From the NCBI RefSeq assembly GCF_945859705.1, contig NC_079137.1, forward strand, positions 39,283,054-39,347,053: a stretch of DNA of 64,000 bases. The letters run 5' to 3'. This document shows positions 25,656 to 38,135 of the stretch, one piece after another (positions within the stretch are counted from its first letter, which is position 1; each line of letters starts with the position of its first letter). The stretch comes from Episyrphus balteatus (Eukaryota > Arthropoda > Insecta > Diptera > Syrphidae). A program made the position numbers and the translations under genes. The notes under the pieces were generated by a model that saw nothing but the letters and a program-made list of their open reading frames with translations, searched no databases and had not been told where the DNA came from.

Positions 25656-27897
25656 AAATATGTAATGTGGAAGGAGCTAGCTATTTTGTTGAAGTATTTT
25701 GTTGGGCTACATATTTCAATGGGTCATAATTCGTTACGTCATATCAGTTTAATTAAAACATTTTTGAAACCACAATGAAGATCATAGTTTTCCTTAATTA
25801 AAAGAATACAAATGAAATGTCATCTTAGTAATTCTAAATAAATTGACAGTTTTATTCTTTCTTTTTTTCATAACCCTTAAAAAAACTTATATGTAAATAG
25901 AATTTCTTCAAAAAAATGTCAAGTTGCTTATCTTTTATTGAATTTTTTTAATTTATACATTTCTTTCCTTCAATTAAATTGTAACACTTTAAAATGACCC
26001 TCAATCAAAATCTGTTAAGAAAAAAAGACGAATCCACATCTTCTAGGAATGTCACTTACAATTATGACCCAAAAATTCCCATTAATTAATCTTTCGTGAT
26101 AAGAGAACTCTTTTAATTGCTAAAAATTCATTCAATTGCAATCAAATAGAGCTAAGCTAACCCTTTCTCTATGTAATTTCTTATTTAACTTAAAAAAGAA
26201 AAACCATTTAACTCCACATAGATTCATCTTAGAAGTCATGAGATGAGAATCTAGCAAACGACAACAACGTTTTTACCCTCGTAACACAAAAATAAATTAC
26301 GACCACGCAATAATTGTAACCAATCTTCTTAATTCAAAACGAGTCAACCTCATCGATTCGCCAATTAATCTTTTCGTTTTGGACCTCAGTGGTTGTCCCT
26401 TGTTGAACATAACTTTGGAACTTGTAGTTAATTCATAATGCCCATAACACGAAGGCGTAGCTGTAGTTTTAAAAATTAACAAAAACAAAAAAAACGGTCT
26501 TTGTTTTGGTGTCTTGCCCATCGCTCTGGTCATAATCATCTCAGCATCATCATCATCAATGATGATGTATTTTTGTGGAAGACCTCCGGAGTATCACATA
26601 GCACAACAAGATCAAGCTCATGCATATTTATGCTCACATTATGCTAAAAGTTCCACGGAAAACGCTGTCGTCAACAGGTGACCAACGCTGAGCTACATGC
26701 CTTTTATTTTGATTTGTCATGTATCATGGTAAGACAATCCGCCGCAGTTCTTCATAGGGGCTATCATAGTTTGTAAGGAATTTAGTTTTTCTGAAACTTG
26801 ATGCTTGGAAATCAACACGATTTGATATTCTTCAAGACCAATGATACCTTCACATACCTATAGCCTTTAAGCTTATCCTGGATCTTTGAATTAGCCTTTA
26901 GATCATTTTTTCTTGTTTAGTTTTGGGAGATCGAATACTCCTTTGACAGTTGACACTTATTTGACTGTGAAATATGAGAAAATAGCTCACTAGACCTCAA
27001 CGATGAGTTTCGGGACCTCACAAGAGGTCGTGATTGTCTCATATATCTCTTTTTCTTGTGTCCTTTGAACATGAGAGATGTTCTGAAGACCACGACACTC
27101 ATCTTCATGTTGAGGCATTCGAAGTTAATTCTTCTAATTGGATTGTGTCCGCCTAAAAAACAAAAAATCGAATTGGAAGTCATAGATTTGAGTTTCCTTC
27201 ATTCCAAACACGAAGTTCGTGGGTGATTAATGTTGGAAAAGATTATTTGAAGAAAATGTTGTTTCGGGTTGCATTGAAGATAACAAATTGATAGAAGAAT
27301 AAATAAATACATTATCCATCGAAATGGATGAGCTATAGCGAGACTCTATAGTGCAAAGCGTTGAGGTTATAAATCGTTTTGTGACATTCGGAATGGATAT
27401 AGTGATAATGAATTGAGACATCTTGACAAAAATCAGGTTTGAAGAGAAATTTTAATTTGATGATGTTTGGTGATAAAAATCATTTGACTTGATTAAAAAC
27501 CTACTGAACTTTGGGTTTTCGATTTTAAAATAATAATTATATTTGGAAATTTTAAATGAATAATGCATAATGTAAAATACATAAGTTATTTTTTTATTGA
27601 TTTAGGTACCTATATTAATGAGTGTTAAAGCTAATTAGTTAACCTACTCCAAACTTGGCATGTTTGAAATAAACAGCTAAATTTAAAAACAAAAACAAAG
27701 AATTAAAATGAGAAATGATTGAAATATGCAAAAGTAGGTTCCATTTCTTAGAAAGCTTATTAAATTAATAGGTATGCGAAATGAAATCATACTTTTGAAA
27801 ACTATTATTGGCTATTTAAAAAAAAATTTGATGAGTCTTCATTATTTTAGCACTAAATACCCACCAACGAATACCTAAAAAGGATGTGATAGAGTTA
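25656..27897. other. Non-coding DNA of mixed composition, no gene seen
   Basis: From about 26200 to 27450 the sequence is less AT-rich and contains CATCATCATCATC at about 26547 next to an inverse GATGATG. Short open frames on the minus strand (26297-26539, 26917-27183, 27227-27421) have no recognised domain. The compositional change could mark conserved regulatory or ancient unique DNA; comparison with relatives would be needed to say. Confidence 0.45.
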
Positions 27898-29055
27898 GGG
27901 TAACTTCGGGCATTATGGCGCACCGGGCATTATGGCGCACCTCTCAACTACCATACTTCCAATACTCGCATTTAAATAAAACCAATGCAGAAACTTTGAC
28001 CTTCGTCGAACACTAGCCTTGTGACGATCGCAGGTCAGTGCTTTTATTTTTGTGCAAAACAAAAAAGAAAACAAAAAAAGTATACCGGTTCTGGGTTCCA
28101 ATATAATATGGCTTTGTTTTTGTTTGTGTGTATCTCGGTAAGTATACAGTGCACGTGTTTGTTGTAAAGAGTAAAACGCAGAGTACAGTTTTGGTTTGGT
28201 TATATCACTTGTTATATTTTAACTGAAGTAAGAATTGTGTTTAGTTTTTGGAGTTTTGTGAATTATGTTTATATTTTGCAATATGGCGCAGAAGTAATAA
28301 GGGCATTATAGCGCTATATTATACCCGACTGCGCCATAATGCCCTTATGTAAAACTAATTTCAAAAGTAACTCTGCATTTTTTTTAAATTGAAAATAACC
28401 TCAATTTAACGTTAATTTTATGAAACTTATTCACAATTATATTTCAGAAATGCTGAATATACGTAAAAAAAAGTAAAGGGTTCTGCAGTAAATGGGGTTC
28501 GCCATATTGCCCGTACATAGGGCAATATGGTTTTTTTTGGACTATTTTTAATTTAATTTATTTTTTGTTAAAAAGCTTGAATTTTTATTCTTAAATAATT
28601 TTTTTATGTTACGTTTTAATGAAATTTAATTTAAAAAAATGATTGAAGTACATTACATTACATTACATATTAAACTAGTCTGAAGATAAATCTCCGGACT
28701 AGAAACACTGCAGCTTCGGAATCTAGGTCCATTTTGCTGATACAACACAAGACATTAATACAACACAGAAAGACAAAGAGAGAAAGAACGAGAGAAGAAC
28801 ATACAACACTGAACTACGTGGCACAGAGGAGGAGACATAGTTGAAAATTGTCTCATGTTATCGCACAGGTGGCTTCAGTTAAGCTGGCGATTTAGAAAAA
28901 ACTTCTGAGCCGACCGCTGGGTTTGAACCCACGATGTCTGGCTCTGAAGTCATCCATCTATTCCTCTGTGCCATGATGATTGAAGTAAAAATTGTAGTCC
29001 GTAGTAAAGTTATTTGAGTTTGTGCTTAGGTATGCCATAATGCCCTAATTTACCC
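27898..29055. mobile_element. MITE B, TA-flanked, with reiterated GGGCATTATGGCGC word and nested SINE
   Basis: Left end GGGTAACTTCGGGCATTATG and right end, read inward, GGGTAAATTAGGGCATTATG, flanked by TA at 27896-27897 and 29056-29057. The word GGGCATTATGGCGCAC is repeated at 27909-27942, and related words occur near 28279, 28303, 28329 (inverted), 28505 (inverted), 28520 and 29032 (inverted). Without the SINE (28651-28975) and its 12-bp duplication the element is about 820 bp. No transposase. The build matches MITE A, C and D in this window. Confidence 0.83.
28651..28975 (-). mobile_element. tRNA-derived SINE with 12-bp target-site duplication
   Basis: On the minus strand the head contains a pol III box A, TGGCACAGAGG (28963-28973 on the plus strand), and box B, GGGTTCAAACCC (28919-28930). 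A tRNA-unrelated body and a tail of TAATG repeats (28651-28670) follow. The exact direct repeat ATGATTGAAGTA flanks it at 28639-28650 and 28976-28987. The 3' region holds CTAGTC and GACTAG, which could pair in a hairpin. These features together are diagnostic of retroposition by a LINE-encoded enzyme. It inserted after MITE B, since it lies within it. Mobilising partner unknown. Confidence 0.92.
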
Positions 29056-29057
29056 TA

Positions 29058-29503
29058 TGTAGATTTAACTAAGTTTTTAGACGTTGATACAATTTTGGGC
29101 TAATCTCAGTCGAAATTCGCTTTTTTTGATGGATATTGATCGAGTTCAAAAAAATCTAGCTCTTTTTGTAGATGTCTCATAGACTTGATCAATATATATA
29201 TTTTGAGCTAAGACAATAAGCTTTCAGATGATATAAAATTTATCTAGGTTGTCATATAAAAAACATTTATTTGAAGATGATAGAATAAAAATAGGTTTTT
29301 TTTTTTTTTTTTTGCAAGAAAAATGATTTTTTAAGGTTTCACTTCTACCACGTGTGAATTGCACACATGATTTTTTTTTTTTTGTCAAAAAAAAATAGGT
29401 AGGTATGTACCTACATACTGAAAAAAAAAATTAGTTATTGAGTTAGGTATTGATAAAATTTCTCAAGTTGGCCACCTAAAATAGACTTCTTGATTTTGAT
29501 ACC
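29058..29503. other. AT-rich spacer, no gene seen
   Basis: Contains T runs at about 29297-29313 and 29370-29381 and an imperfect palindrome CACGTGTGAATTGCACACATG near 29350. Nothing else recognised. Confidence 0.5.
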
Positions 29504-29510
29504 TTAGGTA

Positions 29511-30625
29511 CAGTGGCGTATTCAGAAAAAAATTTGGAGGGGGGCTGGAAAATTTTTCAAAAATTTTTTAGAAGGGTACGAAAAATTTTTCTCTCTAATT
29601 TATTTAACTTTGATCGAGAGTGAAGCGCTGTGCTGCGGTACGGAAAGTGGTATAGTAGCATTTAACTGCTCTCAACGTTCACAGCTTCGTACTACTGTCT
29701 CCTGTTTTCAAAGTTCTTGTGTCCCAAACATTTTATAGCAGGAAGTTTAGTCATCCTTAAAAAAACACTTTATTTTGTTTGAACTTTGTCATGTGCTGAA
29801 TTCAAAACTGTTTACAGATTTATTCCTTTCACGGTGTACTTTTTGATATAAACGCCCATGTTCCGCAATTCGACCGAAAGTGAATTGAAATCATATTCTT
29901 CATTTCGATCGATTTCGAAAACTTCGAAATTGCTGAAACTGAGAGATCATCCATTTTTATTTTGTTTCTGAAGTTAAATTATTACTGCTGTATGCAATTT
30001 TATCGGCAATTTTAATGGAAAAAAGAAGAATTCAAAGCAATAAATAAGGAGACACACATAAGTTTTGGTACCTAATATTATGTCCAAAAATTACAGATTC
30101 ATTGAAAAAGGCACCAAATTCACGAACAGAAATAAAGTGAATTGAATTCGAAAAATGCAAAAAATGAAAGTCTAAAAAACTAATTTTTAATTAAATTATT
30201 TTTGATGTTTAATCCGAAATATATATTTTTTCGAAATATGTTCCCTTTTTAATCCAAATTCGAAGCCCAAACTAGAATTTGTTGAAACAAACTATTAGTT
30301 ATGTTGAATACCTACTAAGATTTTGATATATCAAAAATTTCAATTTTCAATAGCTTTGAGAAATATATTATTTTTGAAAAAAAGCATAAGAACTTTTGCA
30401 AAATTAAACGGTGATGTTATTCGACGTACGTATTATACTAAAAAATTGAATTCTGAAGAATTCCGAATTGGACTTAAATCCGAAAAAAAACTACCCCAAC
30501 GAACAAGTTTCAGTCAAGCATATACAAAAAGATGAAATTAGGTAAAATATAACATGATCTTGAAGGCTAGGGGGGCGGGGGGGGGGCTTGAGCCCCCTGA
30601 GCCCCTCCCCCTCAATACGCCACTG
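29511..30625. mobile_element. 1.1-kb non-autonomous hAT-like element
   Basis: Left end CAGTGGCGTATTCAG and right end, read inward, CAGTGGCGTATTGAG. TTAGGTA lies immediately outside both ends (29504-29510 and 30626-30632), one base short of the usual 8-bp hAT duplication. Subterminal G-rich tracts (GGAGGGGGGCTGG on the left; a long G/C-rich stretch at 30570-30610 on the right) resemble the ends of the 14-kb element at 8918. A 70-codon open frame at 30323-30535 shows no transposase motif. Confidence 0.78.
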
Positions 30626-30632
30626 TTAGGTA

Positions 30633-33628
30633 TACTTTTTTTTTGCATATTTATGAAGATCCTAACATATTTTTAAAATTTTTTTTTTATAAAAGTTGTA
30701 CCTAAACAAATTAAATGTTGTACCTATGTTTTTTTGTTAAAATGATCGTATCTTAGAAAATAGTGGATACAAATGAATGAAATTTGGTACATTTTTTCCT
30801 AGATGTAAGCACAATTCTTTAATAATTTTTTTTTTTTAACAACAAATTAAAAAAATTCATTTTACAATAAAAAATTGATTTTTTAACTAAATCTAACTAT
30901 ATAATTACGTACTAAATTTTCGTGTTTACAAAAATTTCAAATTTTCAAAATGGATTACTTTGTATCCACTCTTTTCTGAGATACAATCATTTAAAAAAAA
31001 AAACAAAAAAATACAAATACAAAATTTCATTTGTTATAGCTACTTCAAATATTAATCTTCATATCATAAGTTTTCAACAAAAAAAAGTAAAAAAACATGA
31101 AGTATATTTTAGGTGACCTACTTGAGAATATTTTACTCATTTTAAGGAATTGAAATTGCATACTTTTTTGGAAATTAGTTATTTTGTTACCTTTTGAAGA
31201 ATGAATTTTAATTTTCTAATTTTTTTTTTCATAAACATTTACCAAATTATATAAAAAGTAACTGGAATTCTTAGAGCATGTTCGTGCAACGCAGTCGTGC
31301 ATTTGATTTAAATTTTGTCCGATTTTTTTTTTTTTTTTTGGTATGGAGAAATATTTATCGTTTTCAGACTGAAGATCTCCTACCCCCTCTTCCTCTTATT
31401 CATCGACTATCGAATATGTCATCTTAAGCAAAAATCCCCTACGCACATTTCGCTTATGTTTCTATGCTTAGCCATTCAATTTTAGGAATTTCTTTTCCTT
31501 AGCTAAGATCAGAGAAAATTCAACTATTTATGATTAAACTTGTTCTTTCTTATAACTTTAACCCATACCTCTTCGTAGGCCTAAAAGAGAACAAAACTGC
31601 ATAAATACTTTGACTTCATTCATAAATATCTTTTTGACACACACTATGCCATGACTTCAACTCAATAACTTCTGCTCTAGATTCTGTTTTTTTTTTTTTT
31701 TTTTCTCAAAACATTCATTATTCCATGAAAACAAGATCTCAGCATCTTCATCAGGCGCATTTTGGTGCCTTCATTGCATCATTGCCGTTTGTTGTCGTTG
31801 TCTAACATCTTGAACGTCATTTTCTATTGAATGTGCGGTTATCTTTAAATATTCTAAATAAATACCAACATCCATTCAACTAGTTGCCATCCTAATCCCT
31901 TGATATCGATACAAATGCCGGAAAAAAATCGAACAAATATTACCAACCTGTCGCAACATATCGTCCAGGTCCAGTTGTTGTTGGAGGCGAGTTGGAGGAG
32001 AGACCTATAAGAAGAATCATCCTTCGTCCTCCTCGGCCACCCTCTTCAAACTCTTTTCTTTTCTAGAGTATGTTCACATCTGTGCCAATGTACAACAATG
32101 AGGCCATCTTATTCACAGTCTCGTCTTTTTTATGCACCACATAAGAATCTCTGGACATCACTATGCAGTTTTTAGGGTTGCCATCTTGCTTTATTGTGAT
32201 TTTTTTTTTTTTTTTTTTCTAAAAAAGTGGATTTGTTGAAAAGACTAAAAGTTGTGATAGATCTCCACCTTTTAACATCGGAACCTTGGAAAATATTTAA
32301 AAAAGGTGTATCTTGCAACATTTTAGGTCTTGAAATTCAAATTCTTCTTGGGACTACAGAAGCTCTGTAGCCTCCATTAGAATAAATATTTAAGTTAAAA
32401 ATCCTACCTTCCAGGTAGAATCTTCATGTTGGGACCTCCTAATACCAATCTAATAGCAGTTCTAAATAATTTAATACAAACCGATGGTAACCCTGAATCT
32501 TTAATGCACAGTCTATTGGGATATTAGAGCTATAAAGAGGATTTCCATTGGAAGCTCTGACTCTGAATAAAAAATACCAAATCCCTACAACGTGTGACAC
32601 ACACAAGAACTGACAAAACAACAACAACAAAAAAACACACAAAAATCACACAAACAGACTAACAGACAAACAACAACAAACTAACCCATGATAAGATGCA
32701 AAGTTTATTTATGCAAAATCTCAGAGAGCCTGGGAATTTTTGTAGCCCGGTCGTAGATCTAAGCGGATTCGTTCGGAAGGTTTACATTTGGGATTCGTAT
32801 TCGTATATAAAGTCACTTTGTGCTCTGTTTAGTGTTTCCATTTATTTTACTTTCTGCATTCGGTTTTCTGTTTGCTAAAACAAAGAAATAAATACAAAAA
32901 AACAGGAATAAAAAAACATCACCACCACCTTCGCCATTGCCACCAGCTTACCACTGCACTGCTGTTGTCGCCATCATCGTCGTCGTTGTTGTGGATATGG
33001 TCGTCTTCATCGTCGTCAGGTGGATGTGGATATAGTAGCAACAAAAAAGTCTGATCTGTATAACATCACAAACATAAAAACCTACAAGGTACCTCTGCTC
33101 TATACTCACATATACTTACTACGTTTAGATGAAGAAGTTAGAGACATAGTCAACATGGGTTCGTAGCATAAAGTCTACAATTCTACATCTAGTACTAGGC
33201 CATGTTTAATGTAGCAGCCGTTAGAATTACTGCGCTGTTAACTGGTTATTCTTTTGGCTTCTGCGAGCGTTACTTTTGATGTGGGTTCCAACAAGTGAGC
33301 TAAGACAGTTTAAGGTTGGGCTTAAATGCTAAAGTGATTTTATAATGCAGTAGCTCTTAATAGCTTCTTATATGACTAACACTGAGCACACATAAGATTT
33401 TGATATTCTCATAAAGTTCTTGTAGAAAAGGTAAATAGGAATTTTAGTTTAGTTTAAGAAGATGTCTGAATTATAGACGTGTACTAAAAACCGGGGTATT
33501 AATGATCATTTTTAGATCACTGTCTCGATTTTATTGAGATGGGGCGTCATTGAATCATCAAGATTTAATAGAAATTCTATTATATTCCAGTGCATTTATG
33601 ATCTGACCAAGCAGTTTTTACCATCACC
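30633..33628. other. Non-coding DNA, no gene seen; one family R fragment
   Basis: AT-rich to about 31350, then more balanced to 33600. At 31274-31315 the words TTCGTGCAACGCAGTCGTGCATTT match the end region of family R at 48561-48596. Trinucleotide-type runs (ACAACAACAAC near 32620, CGTCGTCGTTGTTG near 32975) occur, as is common in fly non-coding DNA. Open frames of 60-67 codons near 32439-33054 have no recognised similarity. Confidence 0.45.
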
Positions 33629-33637
33629 AAATAATAT

Positions 33638-34718
33638 ACGTCCCTTATTTTGGCGGACACTTTGTGGCGGAATCAAAAAAAAATTTATCTCATTAATTGT
33701 AGCTAATTAAATGCTAATTTGTTGCGCAAACCTAAAATTTGTAACTCGCATAGTTTTTGAATTATTGAATTTTCCGCTAAAATAAGTCTGAAGTTAGTGG
33801 ACAAAATTTGAAATGATTGAAATTAATGAGTTTAGTTGACCTCCAAATTTGTAGCTTTTTAAATGCTTTTCAATTACATTAACTTGGTTTTTGAAGCTTG
33901 AACAGTTTTTTTGTTATTCAAAATTCCCCTAAAATAAGACTGAAGTTAGCGGACGAAAGTAGGAAAATTAATATTTTTTTTAATGCCCAAAATTGTAGCT
34001 AATTAAATGCTAATTTATTGCGCAAAAATTAATTTTGTAGCTCCACCCAGTCATTTTTTATATCAATTTAAAGTTTCAGAAGTGCACTTCCGGTTTGATG
34101 AGGCCAGTGGAGACTTTAAAAAAAAAAAACTTTTTTAAGTTTTTTCTTTTGCCATTAATTGTAGCTTTTGAATACATTATTTTTGATACAAACCCCAATT
34201 TTGTAGCTCAAACCGTTTTTGAAATATTCAAGATTTTAACGAAGAAAAAAATAACAAAAATAATAAAAAATTATTAAAATTATTTTTATTTTAAGTGGAG
34301 TGATTGAATATAGTTCAATATAAGTTCAAGTGACCTCAACTCCAAAAATTAAACGCTTTATTAATTTTTGGAGTTGAGGTCACTTGAACTTATATTGAAC
34401 TATATTCAAGATTTTGTTTGAAAAACATAGCTCAAAAGTAACCTTCCAAAATCCAAAAAAATACGAAATTCGAAATTTTTTTTTTTGCACAAATTTGAAG
34501 TAACTCAGACTAAGACGAAATCCAAAAACCTCGATTTGTAGCTTGATTATTTTTTTTGTTATTCAATATTCCGGTAAAATAAGACTGAATTTCATATGTA
34601 ACGGTCAAAATTTTCAAAAAAGTTGAATTTTCAAATTTTGTTCTTTTCTAGAAATTGTAGTAACAAAATTTGTTGCGCAAAGTGTCCGCCACAAAGTGTC
34701 CATCAAAGTAAGGGACGT
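33638..34718. mobile_element. Complete copy of MULE-like family M with 9-bp target duplication
   Basis: The 9 bases AAATAATAT occur directly outside both ends (33629-33637 and 34719-34727). Read inward, the termini are ACGTCCCTTATTTTGGCGG and ACGTCCCTTACTTTGATGG, with GGACACTTTGTGGCGG nearby on each side. A 9-bp duplication is typical of Mutator-like elements. There is no transposase. Its interior aligns with the older copy at 2046, apart from a 178-bp insertion at 34238-34415 that the older copy lacks. Confidence 0.83.
34238..34415. mobile_element. Insertion bounded by 14-bp direct repeat, containing a 49-bp perfect hairpin
   Basis: ATATTCAAGATTTT occurs at 34224-34237 and again at 34402-34415; the older family copy near 2606 has it once, giving the empty site. 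Within the insert, 34304-34352 and 34361-34409 are exact reverse complements around an 8-base loop. The right direct repeat overlaps the hairpin end. It could be a short mobile element or a templated-repair product. Confidence 0.75.
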
Positions 34719-34727
34719 AAATAATAT

Positions 34728-35558
34728 TTTCTCATATGATAGAGAATAGGCAGACGCATAAAACCAAACCCAGTGAGTTTTCAAAATTACCAAATTCACC
34801 TTTTGTCCGCTATCTTGAATTTTAGTTTTTGCTAAATATTTCGCTTTTCATTGGTCTTAATGTTTCAGGAAAAAAGAAAATAATATAATCTATATTAAAA
34901 ATGTTTATTTAAATATCTCACTCCATTGATTTATTGATTTTTTTTTTAAAGCAGTTTTTTCGACATGTTATTGCATTTTGTTTTTGTTTAAAAAAGTAGA
35001 TTTGTAATAATTAATTAATTAATTAATTAATTAATTAAATTATTCACTATGAAGATGAACTCAAATATTACAACTAAAACTTGTTTGGAGACTTTGGTCT
35101 GAAGAGAAAGACATTCTTTTCAAAGAATTTAAAAGTACAAAAACAATTCTTAGAATAGTTTTAAACCCAAACCTAGCATGCAATTTAGCGACAAAAATTT
35201 TTTTAAATTATTGGTACGGTTTTTTGAAAGGTTTTTATGCATACAAATTTTCAAAATAAAAATATTGGTATGAAATTTAAAAATAAATACATATTAATCG
35301 ACACATAAAAACAAAATTTTATTGGTACTTTTCCTTTATTATTAAATTCTCAAAAAATTGGTTTTATTCGATTTTTGCGATTCGAAAATTTGCTTAAGGT
35401 AAAGAGCCACTGTACTAAAGTAAGCGTTTTATTAAATCATCTGTAAGTTTTATCAACTTTGCAGATAGAGAGTTGCTGTAGAACAATTTTTTTCGTAGAA
35501 TATACCCGCTAAAATGCCCTTATCTTATTCCGAGACACCCTGTATAATCCTGGAATAC
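34728..35558. other. AT-rich spacer with an ATTA microsatellite
   Basis: A run of about seven to eight ATTA units lies at about 35008-35038. The phrase GAGACACCCTGTATA near 35533 also appears, with a substitution, near 52507 (GGGACACCCTGTATA); this may be a shared short repeat. No gene seen. Confidence 0.5.
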
Positions 35559-35998
35559 ACACTGAGGGAAAAAAACAACTTAAAATAAACGAAAACCAAC
35601 TATTTTTCGGAATGATTTTGCGTTGAAGACAAAAATTTTAAAATCAAAGTAGAACATCGTTAGTTTAAAGTGGTTTACCGTTATAAAACATCTTTAAATC
35701 AAAGTTGTTTCAACTTTAAAAAAAGCATCAATTTATTAAAAAAAAAGAAAAAATGGGCAGCCGCAGGGGATCGAACCTGCAACTCTTGGGTTACTTGGCG
35801 AATGCTTTACCAACGTGCTATCTCACTATTGAAAATTAGAGTGATAAAATGCAACAAAAGCTGAAGTCCGACAAAAATAAAAAAAATTTGTTACGTTGTT
35901 TCAATTTTATTTTGAAGAAGTTTCATGTTAATTTTTTCAAAATTAAATCAACGTTGAACATTTTACATTTTACGTTGCGTTTTTTCCCTCAGCAGTGT
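35559..35998. mobile_element. 440-bp TIR element containing a tRNA-like segment
   Basis: Left end ACACTGAGGGAAAAAA and right end, read inward, ACACTGCTGAGGGAAAAAA, differing by a two-base indel. A further match TGGAAT lies just outside each end in inverted orientation. Interior words such as GTTGAA, CAACGTTGA and ACGTTG recur. No long reading frame and no obvious target duplication. The combination of inverted termini and an internal pol III-like segment is unusual; it may be a composite. Confidence 0.6.
35754..35826 (-). other. tRNA-like sequence, not a functional tRNA
   Basis: On the minus strand TAGCACGTTGGTAAAGCA resembles a box A/D-arm and GGTTCGATCCC a box B. The would-be acceptor ends (GTGAGAT and GCTGCCC) do not pair and the T-arm is irregular, so I take it as a tRNA-derived SINE remnant or pol III promoter relic. 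Confidence 0.7.
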
Positions 35999-38135
35999 AG
36001 GCATTCCAAATATTATAAGAAATGATGATTTCGGACAAAAAATCTCATTCATGAATATAAGTTTGATTTTGTTTTGCTAATGGAACAGTTATAACTAATA
36101 AAAGTACAAAAATTAAATATTTTTTTGTGATCAAAATTTAAAGTCGCACCTACACTCAAGCATCATAAAAAGCTTTAAAAACTCATTTTTATACTCCAAC
36201 TAAAATACCTGTAATAAAAAATAAATCCAAATTTATAAGATTATTATGAATGTTTGGTCGAATATTTTTTTTTTGTCAAAAATTCTTGACGGGGATTAAT
36301 AATTTCGTAGAATTCCTTACTTTCGCCCAATCATCGGATTAAGTCATCAAAAAGAAATAAAAACAAACAACCAAACCAAAAAGATCGACGCGTAGGGAGA
36401 GTTAAGTAGTTATGATAGGCAAGAGGCAAGACATCTGAAACTGCAACAAATTGGTTTCCATTAAAACAAAACAAAAAAACAATCAAATTATGTAGAATGT
36501 TTAGACAGATTAAGGCATCGATTTTAAGTCTCTAGACGGACACCTTAGCAACAAATATTATATTGACACCTCATTCATTAGAATAAAAATAACAAAATGC
36601 AAGACTAAGTCAATCGTATTCGCTGAGTTAATCTGGAACCCAATTTTTGGCCAACCTGTTACGACCCCAACCTTACTGTATCAACACCGACCTGTACGAC
36701 ACGTCAAACAAAAAAAAGGGTTAACCGAAATTTGTTATCACCGAACTACATTGTCACGTCTACCGGATAAGAAGGCGACAAAATGTCGTTATTCGTATGG
36801 ATTCTGTCATTCCGGTGATGATGGAAGTGGAATGTACCGACTTTTCGGACCCCAAAATGACATAATTAAGAATCGTTTTTGTATGACTGGCCCCGCGATG
36901 GACCTAAAAACAAACAAGAATCATCATTCTCTTATCACCCAGAGTCTCTGTGTATCCCCGCTTAGAGTGTCCAAGAGCAAAATTAATTTCAAATGTCAGC
37001 ACGCCGCTGCTTGTTCCGAACGAACGAGAAACGGAAACCGTCTTGACACCTTATCGCGTCGAAAAATTAATGAGGAGAAAAACGTTCGTTCCTCAAAATG
37101 ATGCAACATACTAATGCATTCGATATTTATTTTTTTGTCAAAACTGAGACACTTTAATAATTGTTATTGCCTTAATTCTCTTGTTTTTATTGTGTCTCAT
37201 TTTTGTTGTCGGTCGAGACCGAGAGGGGAATTCGGATGAAGAGACTATAAGTAGGTATTTATTTTGTTAATTTATTTGAATTTTTGTTGTTGTTGTTTTT
37301 GTATATTTCCAAAATGACACACGCACCAGATTAAGAAATTATAAATTGAAGATGGCACTTAGCAGACACGATCTTTGGAGTTAAAAACTTTTACTTTTAA
37401 TGTGCCATCTTGTTTTTGTGGTAATTTATTAAAGCCTAGTTTTGTGTAATCTCAGAATTAAAATTATATTTAGTAGATTTTGTATTTTTTATTGATTTTA
37501 AATTTTAGAGAAAGGAGTTTCTATTTAAACTGCTCATCATCACAAAAAGTAGGTACATAATATGGCTTATCTTAATTTCATTGATAGTTTTAAAAAGGTA
37601 TAAAGTATTATATGGAACACCATTTTTTCGGTTTAAATCTTTTTGGTGGAAAGGTTTTTTTGACAGTCAAATTTTTATTTATCATTTGGTGCATTTTGGG
37701 CATTTATTGAGAGTGACTAAGTTGTGATGACCCAATTCACATACATTTTTGATGATGTTTTAAATCCGTAACTAATGGAATTTTATGCTCCCAAACGAAT
37801 TGACTTATCTACGGAGATATTAGCATTGATCAATGAAGTGTTCTTTTAAAAAAAAGGTGAATTTGAATTTACGATTTTATAGTTGTTAAACATGTCTGTA
37901 AATTGTTGATGCATTTGGGGTTAAGTTTAAACTAATTTTTTTAAGGTATAGAATGAGAAAACTTGGGTATACTGATATTTATAGCTGTATTGATTGCTTA
38001 CTCTGGTGATTATAATTTCGAAGAACGGAAGTTTTTAGATACATTGTAGAAGCAGTAAAAAAAAAAACTATAAAAGTTTTCTACCGAAACAGAATATTAA
38101 AGCTGAAAAAAGTCGTTCTATTTAATTTGTAGGTA
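35999..38135. other. Mostly unique non-coding DNA, no recognised gene
   Basis: Between about 36380 and 37100 the sequence is more balanced in composition than its surroundings and contains the longest non-repetitive open frame in the window, 116 codons at 36751-37101 on the plus strand. Its product has three closely spaced cysteines or histidines in places but no recognised domain, and I see no splice or promoter context that supports it. It could be a chance frame or an exon fragment. The rest is AT-rich with no repeats recognised. Confidence 0.4.

Noticed and set aside
35754..35826. Functional tRNA gene on the minus strand
   Set aside because: Box A and B words are present but the acceptor stem does not pair and the T-arm is irregular; the segment lies inside a repeat element.
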